A program made the position numbers and the translations under genes. Below are positions 29,277 to 37,877 of a stretch of 64,000 bases of DNA, piece after piece. Source of the DNA: Pelomonas sp. Root405 (GTDB taxonomy: Bacteria > Pseudomonadota > Gammaproteobacteria > Burkholderiales > Burkholderiaceae_C); the NCBI RefSeq assembly GCF_001425165.1, contig NZ_LMDU01000014.1, forward strand, positions 193,056 through 257,055, read 5' to 3'. The notes under the pieces are model-generated. The model was not told the DNA's origin. It ran no database searches and worked only from the letters and a program-made list of their open reading frames with translations. How positions within the stretch are numbered: the first letter of the stretch is position 1; each line of letters starts with the position of its first letter.

Positions 29277-30989
29277 ATGCGTGCGACTCTGCTCACTCTG
29301 GCGTTCTCGGTCGTGTTGGTCGCCTGCGGCGGCGGGGGCGGGGGAGGGGACTCGGCCCCGCCCCCATCCGCACCGCCGCCGGTCGACAACCAGCCCGGCC
29401 TGACCGACACGACGGTGTATTCCTCCGCTGCCGATGCGTCGTTGCCCGGCGCCGTGGAGGCCGCCGCCGTCAGCACCAAGACGCTGACGGTGAACGGGCA
29501 GACGCTGAGCTACACCGCCACCGCCGGCCACCTGATCGCCCGTGACGCCGCTGGCGCGGCCCAGGCCTCGGTGTTCTACGTCGCCTACACCCTGCCCGGC
29601 GCGGACCTGGCGACGCGCCCCGTCACCTTCTTCTACAACGGCGGGCCGGGCTCGGCCTCGGTGTGGCTGCAGCTCGGCAGCTTCGGCCCTCGGCGCCTGG
29701 TCACCAATGCGCCCGACACGACTGCAGCGCGCCCCTTCCCGATGGTCGACAACGCGGAGCACTTCCTGGGTCAATCCGACCTTGTCTTCATCAACGCCGT
29801 CGGCAACGGCTACTCGCAGGCGATCGCGCCCTTCATCAACCGCAACTTCTGGGGCGTGGACACCGACGCGGCCCTGTTCCGCGACTTCATCCAGCGCTAC
29901 CTCGCCGTCAACAACCGCGCAGCCTCGCCCAAATACCTGTTCGGCGAGAGCTACGGCGGTCCGCGCACGGCCGTGCTGGCGCGTCGCCTGCAAGACGCCG
30001 GCGTCATGCTCGAAGGCCTGGTGCTGCAGTCGCCAGCCATGGACTACAACAGCAATTGCGGCATCACCGGCGGTCAAGGTTGCGGCGGCTATCTGCCCAG
30101 CTATGCCGCGGTGGGCGCCTTCCACGGCCTGACCCAACCCGTGCCGACGGATGCCGAGGCCTGGATCAGCCAGGCACGCGTCTATGCCGGCCAGGTCTAC
30201 GCACCGGCCGTGCAGGCCTGGCTGGCCAATCAACAGCCGGCACCCGCGCTGTGGCAGCCGCTGGCCGACATGACCGGCCTGGCGGCCGCGCGGTGGCAGG
30301 CCAACCTCAATGTGTCGGCCACGGCCTTTCGTCAGCAGCTCGTCGCCGGCCACCTGCTTGGCCGCTACGACGCCCGCATGAAAGCGCCCACCGGCAGCGC
30401 ACTCGCCGCCGACGGTGATCCGTCCAGCACCTGGATCGGCGCCAGCTTCGCCCAGGGCATCGTGACGCATTTGCGCGATGACCTCGGCTATCGCAATGCC
30501 TCCACCTATGTGGTGCTGAGCGGCGCCATCAACCTGTGGGACTTCAGCCACGCCGGCCGGCCGCTGCCGGACACGCTGCCCGACCTGGCCGCCGCGCTGG
30601 CGCAGAACCCGCGCCTGCGCGTGCTGGCCGTCAGCGGCTATCACGACCTGGCCACGCCTTTCCGTCTGACCGAGACCGACCTGGCGCGCGTGGATGCCGG
30701 CCGCGTGAAGATCCGCAACTATCCAGGTGGCCACATGAGCTATCTCGACGATGCGACCCGCGCCGCCCAACTGGCCGACATGAAGGCCTTCTACGCTGAC
30801 ACGCTGGCGCTGCGCGCCACGGCCGACCTCGGCCCCGAGCGCCGTGCGCTGCAGGCCGGGCCCATCATCATGCGTGACCGCGCCGGCACGCCGCAGGCAC
30901 CGGGCAGCGCTACGCCGAGCGCCGAGCCGGCCTTCCAGGCGCCGTTGCGTGACCCCTGGGTGCCGCCGCAGACAATGCGGCTGCAATGA
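29277..30989 (+). CDS. Lipoprotein serine carboxypeptidase-like peptidase (S10)
   Basis: 570 residues from the ATG at 29277. A lipoprotein signal (LAFSVVLVAC, Cys21 followed by a Gly run and a Pro-rich linker) anchors the protein in a membrane. The S10 catalytic triad is visible: Ser225 (FGESYGGPR), Asp457 (SGYHDLATPF) and His486 (PGGHMSY), with the oxyanion segment FYNGGPGSASVWL near residue 120. Family members remove C-terminal residues from peptides. An upstream ATG at 29259 is rejected because it spoils the signal peptide. A TTGTGC/TAGACT promoter-like pair ends seven bases before the start. The stop overlaps the next gene (ATGA). Confidence 0.88.
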   Translation: MRATLLTLAFSVVLVACGGGGGGGDSAPPPSAPPPVDNQPGLTDTTVYSSAADASLPGAVEAAAVSTKTLTVNGQTLSYTATAGHLIARDAAGAAQASVFYVAYTLPGADLATRPVTFFYNGGPGSASVWLQLGSFGPRRLVTNAPDTTAARPFPMVDNAEHFLGQSDLVFINAVGNGYSQAIAPFINRNFWGVDTDAALFRDFIQRYLAVNNRAASPKYLFGESYGGPRTAVLARRLQDAGVMLEGLVLQSPAMDYNSNCGITGGQGCGGYLPSYAAVGAFHGLTQPVPTDAEAWISQARVYAGQVYAPAVQAWLANQQPAPALWQPLADMTGLAAARWQANLNVSATAFRQQLVAGHLLGRYDARMKAPTGSALAADGDPSSTWIGASFAQGIVTHLRDDLGYRNASTYVVLSGAINLWDFSHAGRPLPDTLPDLAAALAQNPRLRVLAVSGYHDLATPFRLTETDLARVDAGRVKIRNYPGGHMSYLDDATRAAQLADMKAFYADTLALRATADLGPERRALQAGPIIMRDRAGTPQAPGSATPSAEPAFQAPLRDPWVPPQTMRLQ

Positions 30990-31906
30990 CGCCGCCTTTG
31001 ACCCCCCGCATGGCCGAGTTACTGACGCGCATCCAGCGCGCCAACCGGCCGCCTTTTCATTCACTGACCCCGCGCGAGGCCCGCATCGCCTATCGCATGG
31101 GCGCCGAGATCCTCGACCTGCCGCGCGCGCCGCTGGCCCGCGTCGAAGACCTCGAAGCCGCCGGTCGCCCCGCGCGCATCTATGCGCCCAGCGGCGACAA
31201 GCTGCCCGTGCTGCTCTATCTGCACGGCGGTGGTTTCACCATCGGCGACCTGGAGACCCACGACAGCCTGTGTCGCCAGCTCGCCTTGCGCAGCGGCGCC
31301 GCGGTGCTGGCGCTGGACTACCGGCTTGCGCCCGAGCACCGCTTTCCCGCCGCCGTCGACGACGCTTGGGCGGGTCTCAGCTGGCTGCACCAGCAGGCCG
31401 GCGCCCTCGGCCTGGACGGTTCCCGCCTTGCCGTCGGTGGCGACAGCGCGGGCGGCACGCTAGCCGCGGGCTGCGCCTTCTTCGCGCGTGACCAGGGCCT
31501 GCCGCTGGCCCTGCAACTGCTGATCACGCCCGGCACCGACAGCCACATGGGCCACGAATCGCACCGCCGCTTCGCGCAAGGTTTTTTGCTCGACGCCCAG
31601 TCCATCGAGTGGTTCTTCGGCCACTACATCGATGCCGACCAGCGCGGCGACTGGCGCTTTGCGCCCTTGCACGCCGACGACCACAGCGGCCTGGCGCCCG
31701 CCGCCGTGCTGCTGGCCGAGGCCGACCCGCTGGTGGACGAAGGCCTGGCCTATGCCGACGTGCTGCGCGCGGCCGGCGTGCCGGTGCAGCTCGAACTCAC
31801 GCGCGGCGTCACCCACGACTTCATCAAGATGGGCCGCAGCCTGCCCGAGGCCATCAGCGCCATCGACTTCTGCGCCTCGGCCATTCGCGAGCACCTCAAA
31901 CCATGA
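30986..31906 (+). CDS. Alpha/beta hydrolase of the hormone-sensitive lipase family (esterase)
   Basis: 306 residues, start overlapping the S10 peptidase stop. The HSL oxyanion-hole motif HGGGF begins at His80. The nucleophile is Ser154 in GDSAGG, the acid is Asp247 in AEADPLVDEG and the His is His277 in GVTHDF. DYRLAPEHRFPAA (111-123) is also diagnostic. No signal peptide is present, so it is a cytosolic carboxylesterase acting on short acyl esters (family knowledge). The stop overlaps the thioesterase-GNAT gene (ATGA), placing it in a three-gene translationally coupled run. Confidence 0.9.
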   Translation: MTPPLTPRMAELLTRIQRANRPPFHSLTPREARIAYRMGAEILDLPRAPLARVEDLEAAGRPARIYAPSGDKLPVLLYLHGGGFTIGDLETHDSLCRQLALRSGAAVLALDYRLAPEHRFPAAVDDAWAGLSWLHQQAGALGLDGSRLAVGGDSAGGTLAAGCAFFARDQGLPLALQLLITPGTDSHMGHESHRRFAQGFLLDAQSIEWFFGHYIDADQRGDWRFAPLHADDHSGLAPAAVLLAEADPLVDEGLAYADVLRAAGVPVQLELTRGVTHDFIKMGRSLPEAISAIDFCASAIREHLKP

Positions 31907-32757
31907 AACGCCAAGACTTCCGCCTGCTCGAACCGCTGCGCGTGCGCTGGGCCGAGATCGATGCGCAGGGCATCGTCTTCAACGGCCACTACCTGACCTA
32001 TCTCGACACGGCCATGAGCGGCTACTGGCGCGCGCTGGCGCTGCCGTATGCGGACACGATGAAGATGCTCGGCGGTGATCTTTTCGTGCGTCGCGCTGCG
32101 CTCGACTATCTCGGCTCGGCCCGCTACGACGACCGCCTGGACATCGGCATCCGCTGCCGCGAGTTCGGCAACAGCTCGATGAAGGTCGACGGCGCCGTCT
32201 TCCGGGGCGACCAGTTGCTGGTGCAGGCCGACATGGTCTATGTCTTCGCCGACCCGGTCGCGCAGACGCCGCAGCGCCTGCCCGATGCGCTGCGCGATGT
32301 CATCCACGGCTTCGAGGCCGGGCAAAGCGTCGTCGACGTCGGCGTGGGTGCCTGGAGCGAACACGGTGACGCCGCCGCCATCCGCCACCAGGTCTTCATC
32401 GACGAGCAGGGCATCCCGGCCGACATGGAATGGGACGCCGCCGATGCCAGCTGCCTGCATGCGCTGGCCCGCAACCGCTTCGGCATGCCGCTGGCCACCG
32501 GCCGGATGCTGGAGCACGTCCCCGGCGTCGCCAAGATCGGCCGCATGGCCGTGCTGCGCGCCATGCGCGGCACGCAGATCGGCCGTCAGGTGCTGGACGC
32601 GCTGATGGCCGAGGCGAAGAAACTGGGCTATCGCGAAGTGCTGCTGCATGCGCAGCTGTCGGCCGAGAATTTTTATCTTCGCGCGGGATTCCAGCGGCGC
32701 GGCCAGCCGTTCGAGGAGGCTGGCATTGGGCACGTGGAGATGGTGAGGGCGCTTTAA
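31903..32757 (+). CDS. Fusion protein: YbgC/FadM-like acyl-CoA thioesterase plus GNAT acetyltransferase
   Basis: 284 residues from the ATG at 31903. Residues about 1-130 are a hotdog-fold thioesterase: RVRWAEIDAQGIVFNGHYLTYLD carries the catalytic Asp of the 4-hydroxybenzoyl-CoA thioesterase group. Residues about 140-284 are a GNAT domain resembling ElaA (RHQVFIDEQGIPADMEWD, then GRMAVLRAMRGTQIGRQVLDAL with the acetyl-CoA loop, and SAENFYLRAGFQRRG). One enzyme would thus release CoA from acyl-CoA and the other use acetyl-CoA. Whether they work together is unknown. It is translationally coupled to the upstream esterase. Confidence 0.87.
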   Translation: MKRQDFRLLEPLRVRWAEIDAQGIVFNGHYLTYLDTAMSGYWRALALPYADTMKMLGGDLFVRRAALDYLGSARYDDRLDIGIRCREFGNSSMKVDGAVFRGDQLLVQADMVYVFADPVAQTPQRLPDALRDVIHGFEAGQSVVDVGVGAWSEHGDAAAIRHQVFIDEQGIPADMEWDAADASCLHALARNRFGMPLATGRMLEHVPGVAKIGRMAVLRAMRGTQIGRQVLDALMAEAKKLGYREVLLHAQLSAENFYLRAGFQRRGQPFEEAGIGHVEMVRAL

Positions 32758-32760
32758 GCC

Positions 32761-32819
32761 TGGCCGCATGCAGGCGGCCAGTCCTTCGGCAGGTGTCGGA
32801 CAGCACGCAGGTGCTGTCC
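32761..32819. terminator. Two hairpins in the convergent gap
   Basis: A 7-bp stem TGGCCGC/GCGGCCA (32761-32780) and a 9-bp stem GGACAGCAC/GTGCTGTCC with loop GCAG (32798-32819) lie between convergent stop codons. Neither is followed by a good T tract, so terminator activity is plausible rather than clear. Confidence 0.5.
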
Positions 32820-32830
32820 TCGATCCGGCC

Positions 32831-33079
32831 TCAGCCCAGCATCTCGAAGCGCTCGACCTTGCGCTCGCTGGCCAGCCAGGGTGCCATGGCTGCGGCGGTC
32901 TGCGGTTCGCGATGACCCCAGCCCTCCGGGTAGACCTCCATCCACGTCCACAGCCCGTCGGCGTCCGGCTCTGGGCGTTGCAGCAATTCGATGGGCGCCT
33001 CGACGCGGGCCTTGCGAAAAGCGGTGAGGGCGTCGTCGACGTGTTCCGCCGCAACGCGGTAATAGACGTAGAGTTGCAT
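32831..33079 (-). CDS. DUF4936 family protein
   Basis: 82 residues. It begins QLYVYYRVAAEHVDDALTAFR and has TWMEVYPEG in the middle, matching DUF4936, a short betaproteobacterial family usually next to ygfZ. The fold is probably a ferredoxin-like alpha/beta barrel half, similar to antibiotic-biosynthesis monooxygenase domains, judging from the alternating pattern. The function is unknown. Its ATG overlaps the ygfZ stop by one base (TGATG), so the two are translationally coupled. Confidence 0.85.
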   Translation of the reverse strand: MQLYVYYRVAAEHVDDALTAFRKARVEAPIELLQRPEPDADGLWTWMEVYPEGWGHREPQTAAAMAPWLASERKVERFEMLG

Positions 33080-33975
33080 CAGTCTTGCGGCGGAATGTCG
33101 TAGGGAAGGACGCAGTGCTGCAACGTCGCGCCGGTAGCGCTGCCCAGATGGAGGCTGCCGCCTTCCAGCGCCGCGAGCTTGATCTCGGCGGCGATGACCG
33201 AACGTCCGTCGCGCGAACCGCTGCCGGCGACGACGCCAGCGGGCTGCTCCGGATCGGCGCTGTTGAAGATCTCCTGGCCGATCTCGACGGTGCCTTGCGT
33301 CTCGAAGACCTGCAGCCGCCGCTTGAGCGTGCCGCGGTACTGGCTGCGCGCGACGATCTCCTGGCCGGGGTAGCAGCCCTTCTTGAAGTTCACGCCGCCG
33401 AGCACCTCGAAATTGATCATCTGCGGCACAAAGGCCTCGACGGTGGCGCCGCGCACCCAGGCCATGCCGGCCGCCGCTTCGGCAAACGCCCAGTCGTCGG
33501 GCGACATCACGGCACCGGCCGGTGCGGGTGATGAAGCCGGCTGCACGCGTAGCGCGCGGCCAAATTCGGGTTCAGCGGGCAGGGCGATCTGCACGGCGTC
33601 ACCGTCGCGCACCAGCGTCCAGGCCTCGGCGGTCGGCGCGCCCAGCAAGCCGTAGACGGCGAACTCGGCGCTCGCGTCAGTGAGCTTGCACTTGGCCCGC
33701 ATCACGAACATCGACAGCCGCTTGAGCGTCGCCGCCAACGTCTCGGCTGGCAGGGCCAGCAGGATCTCTTCGTCGCCACCACGCCAGCCGACCATCGTCG
33801 CCAGCAGCCGGCCCTTGGCCGTGCAGAAGCCGGCAAGGCGGGCGTGGTCGCGGTCGAGCAGCGCGAAGTCCTGGGTGAGCTGGCCGTGCAGGAAGCTGGC
33901 GGCGTCGGCGCCCTGGGCGCGGATCACGCCCCAGTCGCCGAGCCGGAGTTGGGAGGCTTGAAGGGTCTCAGACAT
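33079..33975 (-). CDS. ygfZ: Folate-binding Fe-S cluster assembly protein YgfZ
   Basis: 298 residues from the ATG at 33975. The invariant YgfZ motif KGCYPGQEIVAR with its essential Cys is present near residue 200. The N-terminal part (QGADAASFLHGQLTQDF) is the GcvT-like tetrahydrofolate-binding fold. YgfZ supports repair or assembly of certain Fe-S enzymes, such as MiaB, in a folate-dependent way. A GATAAT hexamer on the minus strand (33983-33988) lies seven bases before the ATG, so its mRNA may be leaderless. It is divergent from mltG, a very common arrangement. Confidence 0.93.
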   Translation of the reverse strand: MSETLQASQLRLGDWGVIRAQGADAASFLHGQLTQDFALLDRDHARLAGFCTAKGRLLATMVGWRGGDEEILLALPAETLAATLKRLSMFVMRAKCKLTDASAEFAVYGLLGAPTAEAWTLVRDGDAVQIALPAEPEFGRALRVQPASSPAPAGAVMSPDDWAFAEAAAGMAWVRGATVEAFVPQMINFEVLGGVNFKKGCYPGQEIVARSQYRGTLKRRLQVFETQGTVEIGQEIFNSADPEQPAGVVAGSGSRDGRSVIAAEIKLAALEGGSLHLGSATGATLQHCVLPYDIPPQD

Positions 33976-34010
33976 GGCGGCAATTATCATCAGCGCCCTT
34001 TTGACGGAGC

Positions 34011-35018
34011 ATGGGCAAGGGCATGAAGTGGCTGTTGCGGGCATTGCTCGTGTTGTTGTTGATCGCCGGCCTGGCTGCGGGCGCCGTCTGGCAGTGGCTG
34101 CGCAGCCCCTTGAACCTGGCCGCCCCGTCGGTGGAGCTGTCCATCGAGCCTGGCACCAGCCCTGCCGTGGTCGCCCGCGCCTGGGTGGCGGCGGGTGTGC
34201 AGACCGATGCGCGTTGGCTTTATGAGTGGTTCCGCTGGTCGGGTCAGGCCAAGCAGATCCGCGCCGGCAGCTACGAGGTGCATGCCGGCATCACGCCGCG
34301 GACGCTGCTGGACAAGATGGTGCGCGGCGACCAGGTGATGGAGCAACTGCGCCTCATCGAAGGCTGGAACTGGCGCCAGGTGAGGGCAGCGCTCGCCGCC
34401 GCACCGGCGCTCAAGGCCAGGACGGCGCAGATGAGCGATGCCGACATCATGGCCGCGCTCGGTGCGCCCGGCGTCGCGCCAGAGGGCCGCTTCTTTCCCG
34501 ACACCTATGCCTACAGTCGCGGCGTCAGTGACCTGACGGTGCTCAAGCGCGCTCACTCGGCCATGCAGCAGCGACTGGTCGCCGCCTGGGGCAAGCGCGC
34601 GCCGGACCTGCCATTGAAGTCACCCGACGAGGCGCTGATCCTGGCTTCCATCGTCGAGAAGGAGACCGGCACGCAGGCCGACCGCAGCCGGGTCGCCGCG
34701 GTCTTCGTCAACCGCCTGCGCGTCGGCATGCCGCTGCAGACCGACCCGACCGTCATCTACGGCCTGGGCGAGGCCTTCGATGGCAACCTGCGCAAGCGCG
34801 ACCTGCTGGCCGACACCCCCTTCAACACCTACACGCGTGGCGGCCTGCCGCCCACGCCCATCGCGATGCCGGGTGCGGCCTCGCTGCAGGCGACCCTGAA
34901 CCCGGCATCCGTCAAGTCGCTCTATTTCGTCGCCCGTGGCGACGGCAGCAGCGAGTTCAGCGACGACCTCGCCGCGCACAATCGCGCGGTCAACAAATAC
35001 CAGCGCAGCGGCAAGTGA
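34011..35018 (+). CDS. mltG: Endolytic murein transglycosylase MltG
   Basis: 335 residues with one N-terminal membrane anchor (about 8-28) and the YceG domain outside the membrane. The catalytic Glu is in ASIVEKETG (Glu218), followed by FVNRLRVGMPLQTDPTVIYG and NTYTRGGLPPTPI, all conserved. MltG cuts nascent glycan strands near the inner membrane and sets glycan chain length. The start may also be the ATG at 34023; a GACGGAG ribosome site favours 34011. The stop overlaps the GTG start of tmk. Confidence 0.94.
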   Translation: MGKGMKWLLRALLVLLLIAGLAAGAVWQWLRSPLNLAAPSVELSIEPGTSPAVVARAWVAAGVQTDARWLYEWFRWSGQAKQIRAGSYEVHAGITPRTLLDKMVRGDQVMEQLRLIEGWNWRQVRAALAAAPALKARTAQMSDADIMAALGAPGVAPEGRFFPDTYAYSRGVSDLTVLKRAHSAMQQRLVAAWGKRAPDLPLKSPDEALILASIVEKETGTQADRSRVAAVFVNRLRVGMPLQTDPTVIYGLGEAFDGNLRKRDLLADTPFNTYTRGGLPPTPIAMPGAASLQATLNPASVKSLYFVARGDGSSEFSDDLAAHNRAVNKYQRSGK

Positions 35019-35632
35019 CGGGACGGTTCATTTCTTTCGAGGGCATCGATGGTGCCGGCAAGTCCACCCACATCCAGGCCGTGGCCGACTGGTTCCGCGC
35101 CCGCGGCGCCGACGTGCAGCTCAGCCGCGAGCCCGGTGGCACGCCGCTGGCGGAGACGCTGCGTGACATCGTGCTCAAGCAGCCGATGGATTCGCTGACC
35201 GAGTTGCTGCTGATGTTCGCCGGCCGCCGTGACCATGTCGAAGCCGTCATCAAGCCCGCGCTCGCCGCCGGCAAGACGTTGCTCTGTGACCGCTTCACCG
35301 ATGCCAGCTTTGCCTACCAGGGCGGTGGCCGCGGCCTGCCGCTGTCGGTGCTGAACCCCTTGGCCGACTGGGTGCAGGAAGGCACCGAGCCGGAGCTGAC
35401 GCTGTGGTTCGACCTGCCCGCCGAGCAGGCCGCGGCGCGCCGCGCCAGTGCGCGCGAGGCCGACCGCATCGAGCAGCTGGACCTGGCCTTCTTCGAGCGC
35501 GTGCGCGCCGGTTATGCGGCCCGTGCGGCCCAGGCGCCGGCGCGCATCGTGCGCGTGGACGCCAGCGGCACGGTCGAGCAAGTGGCGGCCCAGGTGCTTG
35601 CCGTGCTCGACAAGCGTTACCCGGCATGCTGA
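35015..35632 (+). CDS. tmk: Thymidylate kinase
   Basis: 205 residues from a GTG overlapping the mltG stop (GTGA). The P-loop GIDGAGKST is at residues 10-18, the TMP-site segment DRFTDASFAYQGGGRGL near 90 and the LID region with ADRIEQLDLAFFERVR near 148. The enzyme phosphorylates dTMP to dTDP. It overlaps holB by seven bases, so mltG, tmk and holB are translated as a coupled set, the usual order in proteobacteria. Confidence 0.95.
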   Translation: MTGRFISFEGIDGAGKSTHIQAVADWFRARGADVQLSREPGGTPLAETLRDIVLKQPMDSLTELLLMFAGRRDHVEAVIKPALAAGKTLLCDRFTDASFAYQGGGRGLPLSVLNPLADWVQEGTEPELTLWFDLPAEQAAARRASAREADRIEQLDLAFFERVRAGYAARAAQAPARIVRVDASGTVEQVAAQVLAVLDKRYPAC

Positions 35633-36633
35633 ACGCCGACCTGCCCTGGCTTCAGGCGCCGCTGGCCGATGCGCTGGCGCGGGCGCGCTCGCATGCCCTG
35701 CTGGTGCAGGGGCCGGCCGGCGTCGGTCAGCTCGAACTGGCCGTCAAGCTGGCCCAGAGCTGGCTTTGCGAAGACCGCGCCGAGAACCAGCCGGCCTGCA
35801 GTCATTGCGCCAGTTGCAAGCTGTTCGCCAGCGGTACGCACCCCGACTTTCAACTGCTGCTGCCCGAAGCGCTGGACGCGTCGGCGCGCGAGTCGCTCGG
35901 CCTGCCTTTCGAAGAGGCCGAGGCGCCCAAGGCTGGCAAGGCCAAGCCCAGCCGCGAGATCAAGGTGGAGGCGGTGCGCAACCTGCTCGCCTTTGCCCAG
36001 GCCACGTCGGCGCGCGGCAGGGCCAAGGTGGTCGTCATCTTCCCGGCCGAGGCGCTCAACGGCATTGCCGCCAACGCGCTGTTGAAGACGCTGGAGGAAC
36101 CCTCAGGCCTGCTGCGCTTTGCCCTGGCCAGCCACGACAGCGCCAGCTTGCTGCCCACCATCCGCAGCCGCTGCCAGCCGCTGCCCTTGCCGCTGCCAGA
36201 CCGGGCCGCCGCGCTGGCCTGGTTGGCTGCCAAGGGTGTCGACGGCGCCGAGGGACTGCTTGCCGCAACCGGCGGCCGGCCGCAGCAGGCGCTGGCCTGG
36301 CATGAGGCCGGGCTGACTGACGCGACCTGGCAGGCCATCCCCAAGCGCGTTGCGCGGGGCGAGGTGGCAGCCCTTTCCGACTGGGCGCCCCCGCGAGTCA
36401 TCGACGTGCTGCAGCGCCTGTGCCACGACCTGGTCCGGCGCAGCCACGGCCAGCCGGGCCAGTTCTTTGCCGCAGCTGCATTGCCGTTGCCAAAGCGGGC
36501 GGCACCGCTGCTGGCCTGGGACGCCGAACTGCGCCGTGCGGCACGTCATGCCGAACATCCACTCAATGCGGGGCTGTGGATCGAGGCGCTGGTGGCCCAA
36601 GCCCAGACGGCCATGATGGCGGCCGCGCGCTGA
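35626..36633 (+). CDS. holB: DNA polymerase III delta-prime subunit
   Basis: 335 residues from the ATG at 35626 inside the tmk stop region. The Zn-binding cysteines Cys48, 58, 61 and 64 (CSHCASCKLF) correspond to those of E. coli delta-prime. The P-loop equivalent, GPAGVGQLEL, lacks the usual Lys, as expected for this non-ATPase clamp-loader subunit, and the sensor/SRC region reads TIRSRCQPLPLP. An insert rich in Lys/Glu (about 90-110) follows HPDFQLLLPE. It works in the clamp loader that places the beta clamp on DNA. It is followed by pilZ after 13 bp. Confidence 0.94.
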   Translation: MLNADLPWLQAPLADALARARSHALLVQGPAGVGQLELAVKLAQSWLCEDRAENQPACSHCASCKLFASGTHPDFQLLLPEALDASARESLGLPFEEAEAPKAGKAKPSREIKVEAVRNLLAFAQATSARGRAKVVVIFPAEALNGIAANALLKTLEEPSGLLRFALASHDSASLLPTIRSRCQPLPLPLPDRAAALAWLAAKGVDGAEGLLAATGGRPQQALAWHEAGLTDATWQAIPKRVARGEVAALSDWAPPRVIDVLQRLCHDLVRRSHGQPGQFFAAAALPLPKRAAPLLAWDAELRRAARHAEHPLNAGLWIEALVAQAQTAMMAAAR

Positions 36634-36646
36634 ATACACTCAGCCC

Positions 36647-37087
36647 ATGAGTGACGCCAATTCCAAGCCCGGCAGCCCGCAATTCCAGCCCAGCCAGATG
36701 GGCGGCAGCCTGCCCTTGCCAACCGTGGGCGGCGCGGCCGGTGCGGGCGCGCGGCCCAGCGTCATCCAGCTGGTCTTCCGCGAGAAGTCGGCGCTTTATG
36801 CAGCCTACATTCCTGCCTTTACCGATGGCGGCCTGTTCGTGCCGACAACGCGCGACTACAAACTCGGCGAAGACATCTATCTGCTGCTGGCCCTGCCCGA
36901 GGACAACCAGCGCTATCCGGTGGCCGGCAAGGTCGCCTGGCTGACGCCGCCCAACGCCTCCGGCGGGCGCACCCAGGGTGTCGGCGTGCGCTTTCCAGGT
37001 GACGAGAAGACGCGAGCGATCCGCGTCCGCATCGAGGAAATCCTCGGCACGGCGATCTCGTCGAGCAAGCCGACGCAGACGCTCTAG
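36647..37087 (+). CDS. PilZ-domain protein
   Basis: 146 residues. A disordered Pro/Gly/Ser N-terminus (about 1-38) precedes a PilZ-like domain (about 40-140). The domain reads FVPTTRDYKLGEDIYLLLALPED, then GKVAWLTPPN and GVGVRFPGDE. The canonical c-di-GMP residues (RxxxR before the barrel and D/NxSxxG) are not obvious, which fits the type IV pilus PilZ class that does not bind c-di-GMP. The position between holB and tatD is conserved for that pilZ class. A TACACT hexamer at 36635-36640 lies six bases before the ATG. Confidence 0.88.
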   Translation: MSDANSKPGSPQFQPSQMGGSLPLPTVGGAAGAGARPSVIQLVFREKSALYAAYIPAFTDGGLFVPTTRDYKLGEDIYLLLALPEDNQRYPVAGKVAWLTPPNASGGRTQGVGVRFPGDEKTRAIRVRIEEILGTAISSSKPTQTL

Positions 37088-37091
37088 CCCG

Positions 37092-37877
37092 ATGTTCATT
37101 GATTCGCATTGCCACCTCAGCTTCCCCGAGCTGAAGCAGAACCTGCCGGCCATCCTGGCCGACATGCAGGCCGCCCAGGTTGAGCAGGCCGTCTGCATCT
37201 GCACGCAGATGGAAGAGTTCGAGGCGGTGCATGCGCTGGCGATCGAGCATGACCAGCTCTGGGCCACGGTGGGCGTTCATCCCGACACCGAGGACATGCG
37301 CGAGCCCGATGTGGCCGAGCTGGTGCGGCTGGCTGCGCTGCCTCGCGTCGTCGCCATTGGCGAGACCGGTCTGGACTACTACCGCCTGAATGGTCGCAGC
37401 ATCGACGACATGGAGTGGCAGCGCGAGCGCTTCCGCACGCATATCCGCGCGGCCAGGCAGGCCCGCAAGCCGCTGGTCATCCACACCCGATCCAGCGCCG
37501 CCGACACATTGCGCGTGCTGGACGAGGAGGGCGGCGAGTCGGCCGGCGGCGTCTTCCATTGCTTCACCGAGACCGCCGAGGTGGCGCTGGCCGCCGTCGA
37601 ACGTGGCTACTACATCTCCTTCTCGGGCATCGTCAGCTTCAAGAACGCCCAGGACCTGCGCGACCTGCTGAAGCTGCTGCCGCTGGACCGCGTGCTGATC
37701 GAGACCGACAGCCCCTACCTGGCGCCCATGCCCTTTCGCGGCAAGACCAATTCACCGGCCTATGTGCCGCATGTGGCGAAGGCCGTGGCCGACGCGGTGG
37801 GCCTGCCCGTGCCCGAACTGGCCGCCCTCACGACGGCGAACACACGGCGGTTGTTCTGCTTGCCGGAGGTCGCATGA
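37092..37877 (+). CDS. TatD-family metal-dependent hydrolase (DNase)
   Basis: 261 residues from the ATG at 37092. Metal ligands are clear: His6 and His8 (DSHCHLS), Glu in GETGLDYY (about 91-98), His in LVIHTRSS (about 128), His in FHCFTE (about 155) and Asp in ETDSPYLAP (about 206). Family members are 3'-5' exonucleases or deoxyribonucleases; this is the YcfH-type copy that follows holB-pilZ. The final ATGA overlaps the ankyrin gene. Confidence 0.92.
   Translation: MFIDSHCHLSFPELKQNLPAILADMQAAQVEQAVCICTQMEEFEAVHALAIEHDQLWATVGVHPDTEDMREPDVAELVRLAALPRVVAIGETGLDYYRLNGRSIDDMEWQRERFRTHIRAARQARKPLVIHTRSSAADTLRVLDEEGGESAGGVFHCFTETAEVALAAVERGYYISFSGIVSFKNAQDLRDLLKLLPLDRVLIETDSPYLAPMPFRGKTNSPAYVPHVAKAVADAVGLPVPELAALTTANTRRLFCLPEVA

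Noticed and set aside
29196-31064. 622-codon minus-strand frame opposite the S10 peptidase
   Set aside because: The plus-strand gene has a lipobox and a full catalytic triad. The antisense product has no recognisable motif.
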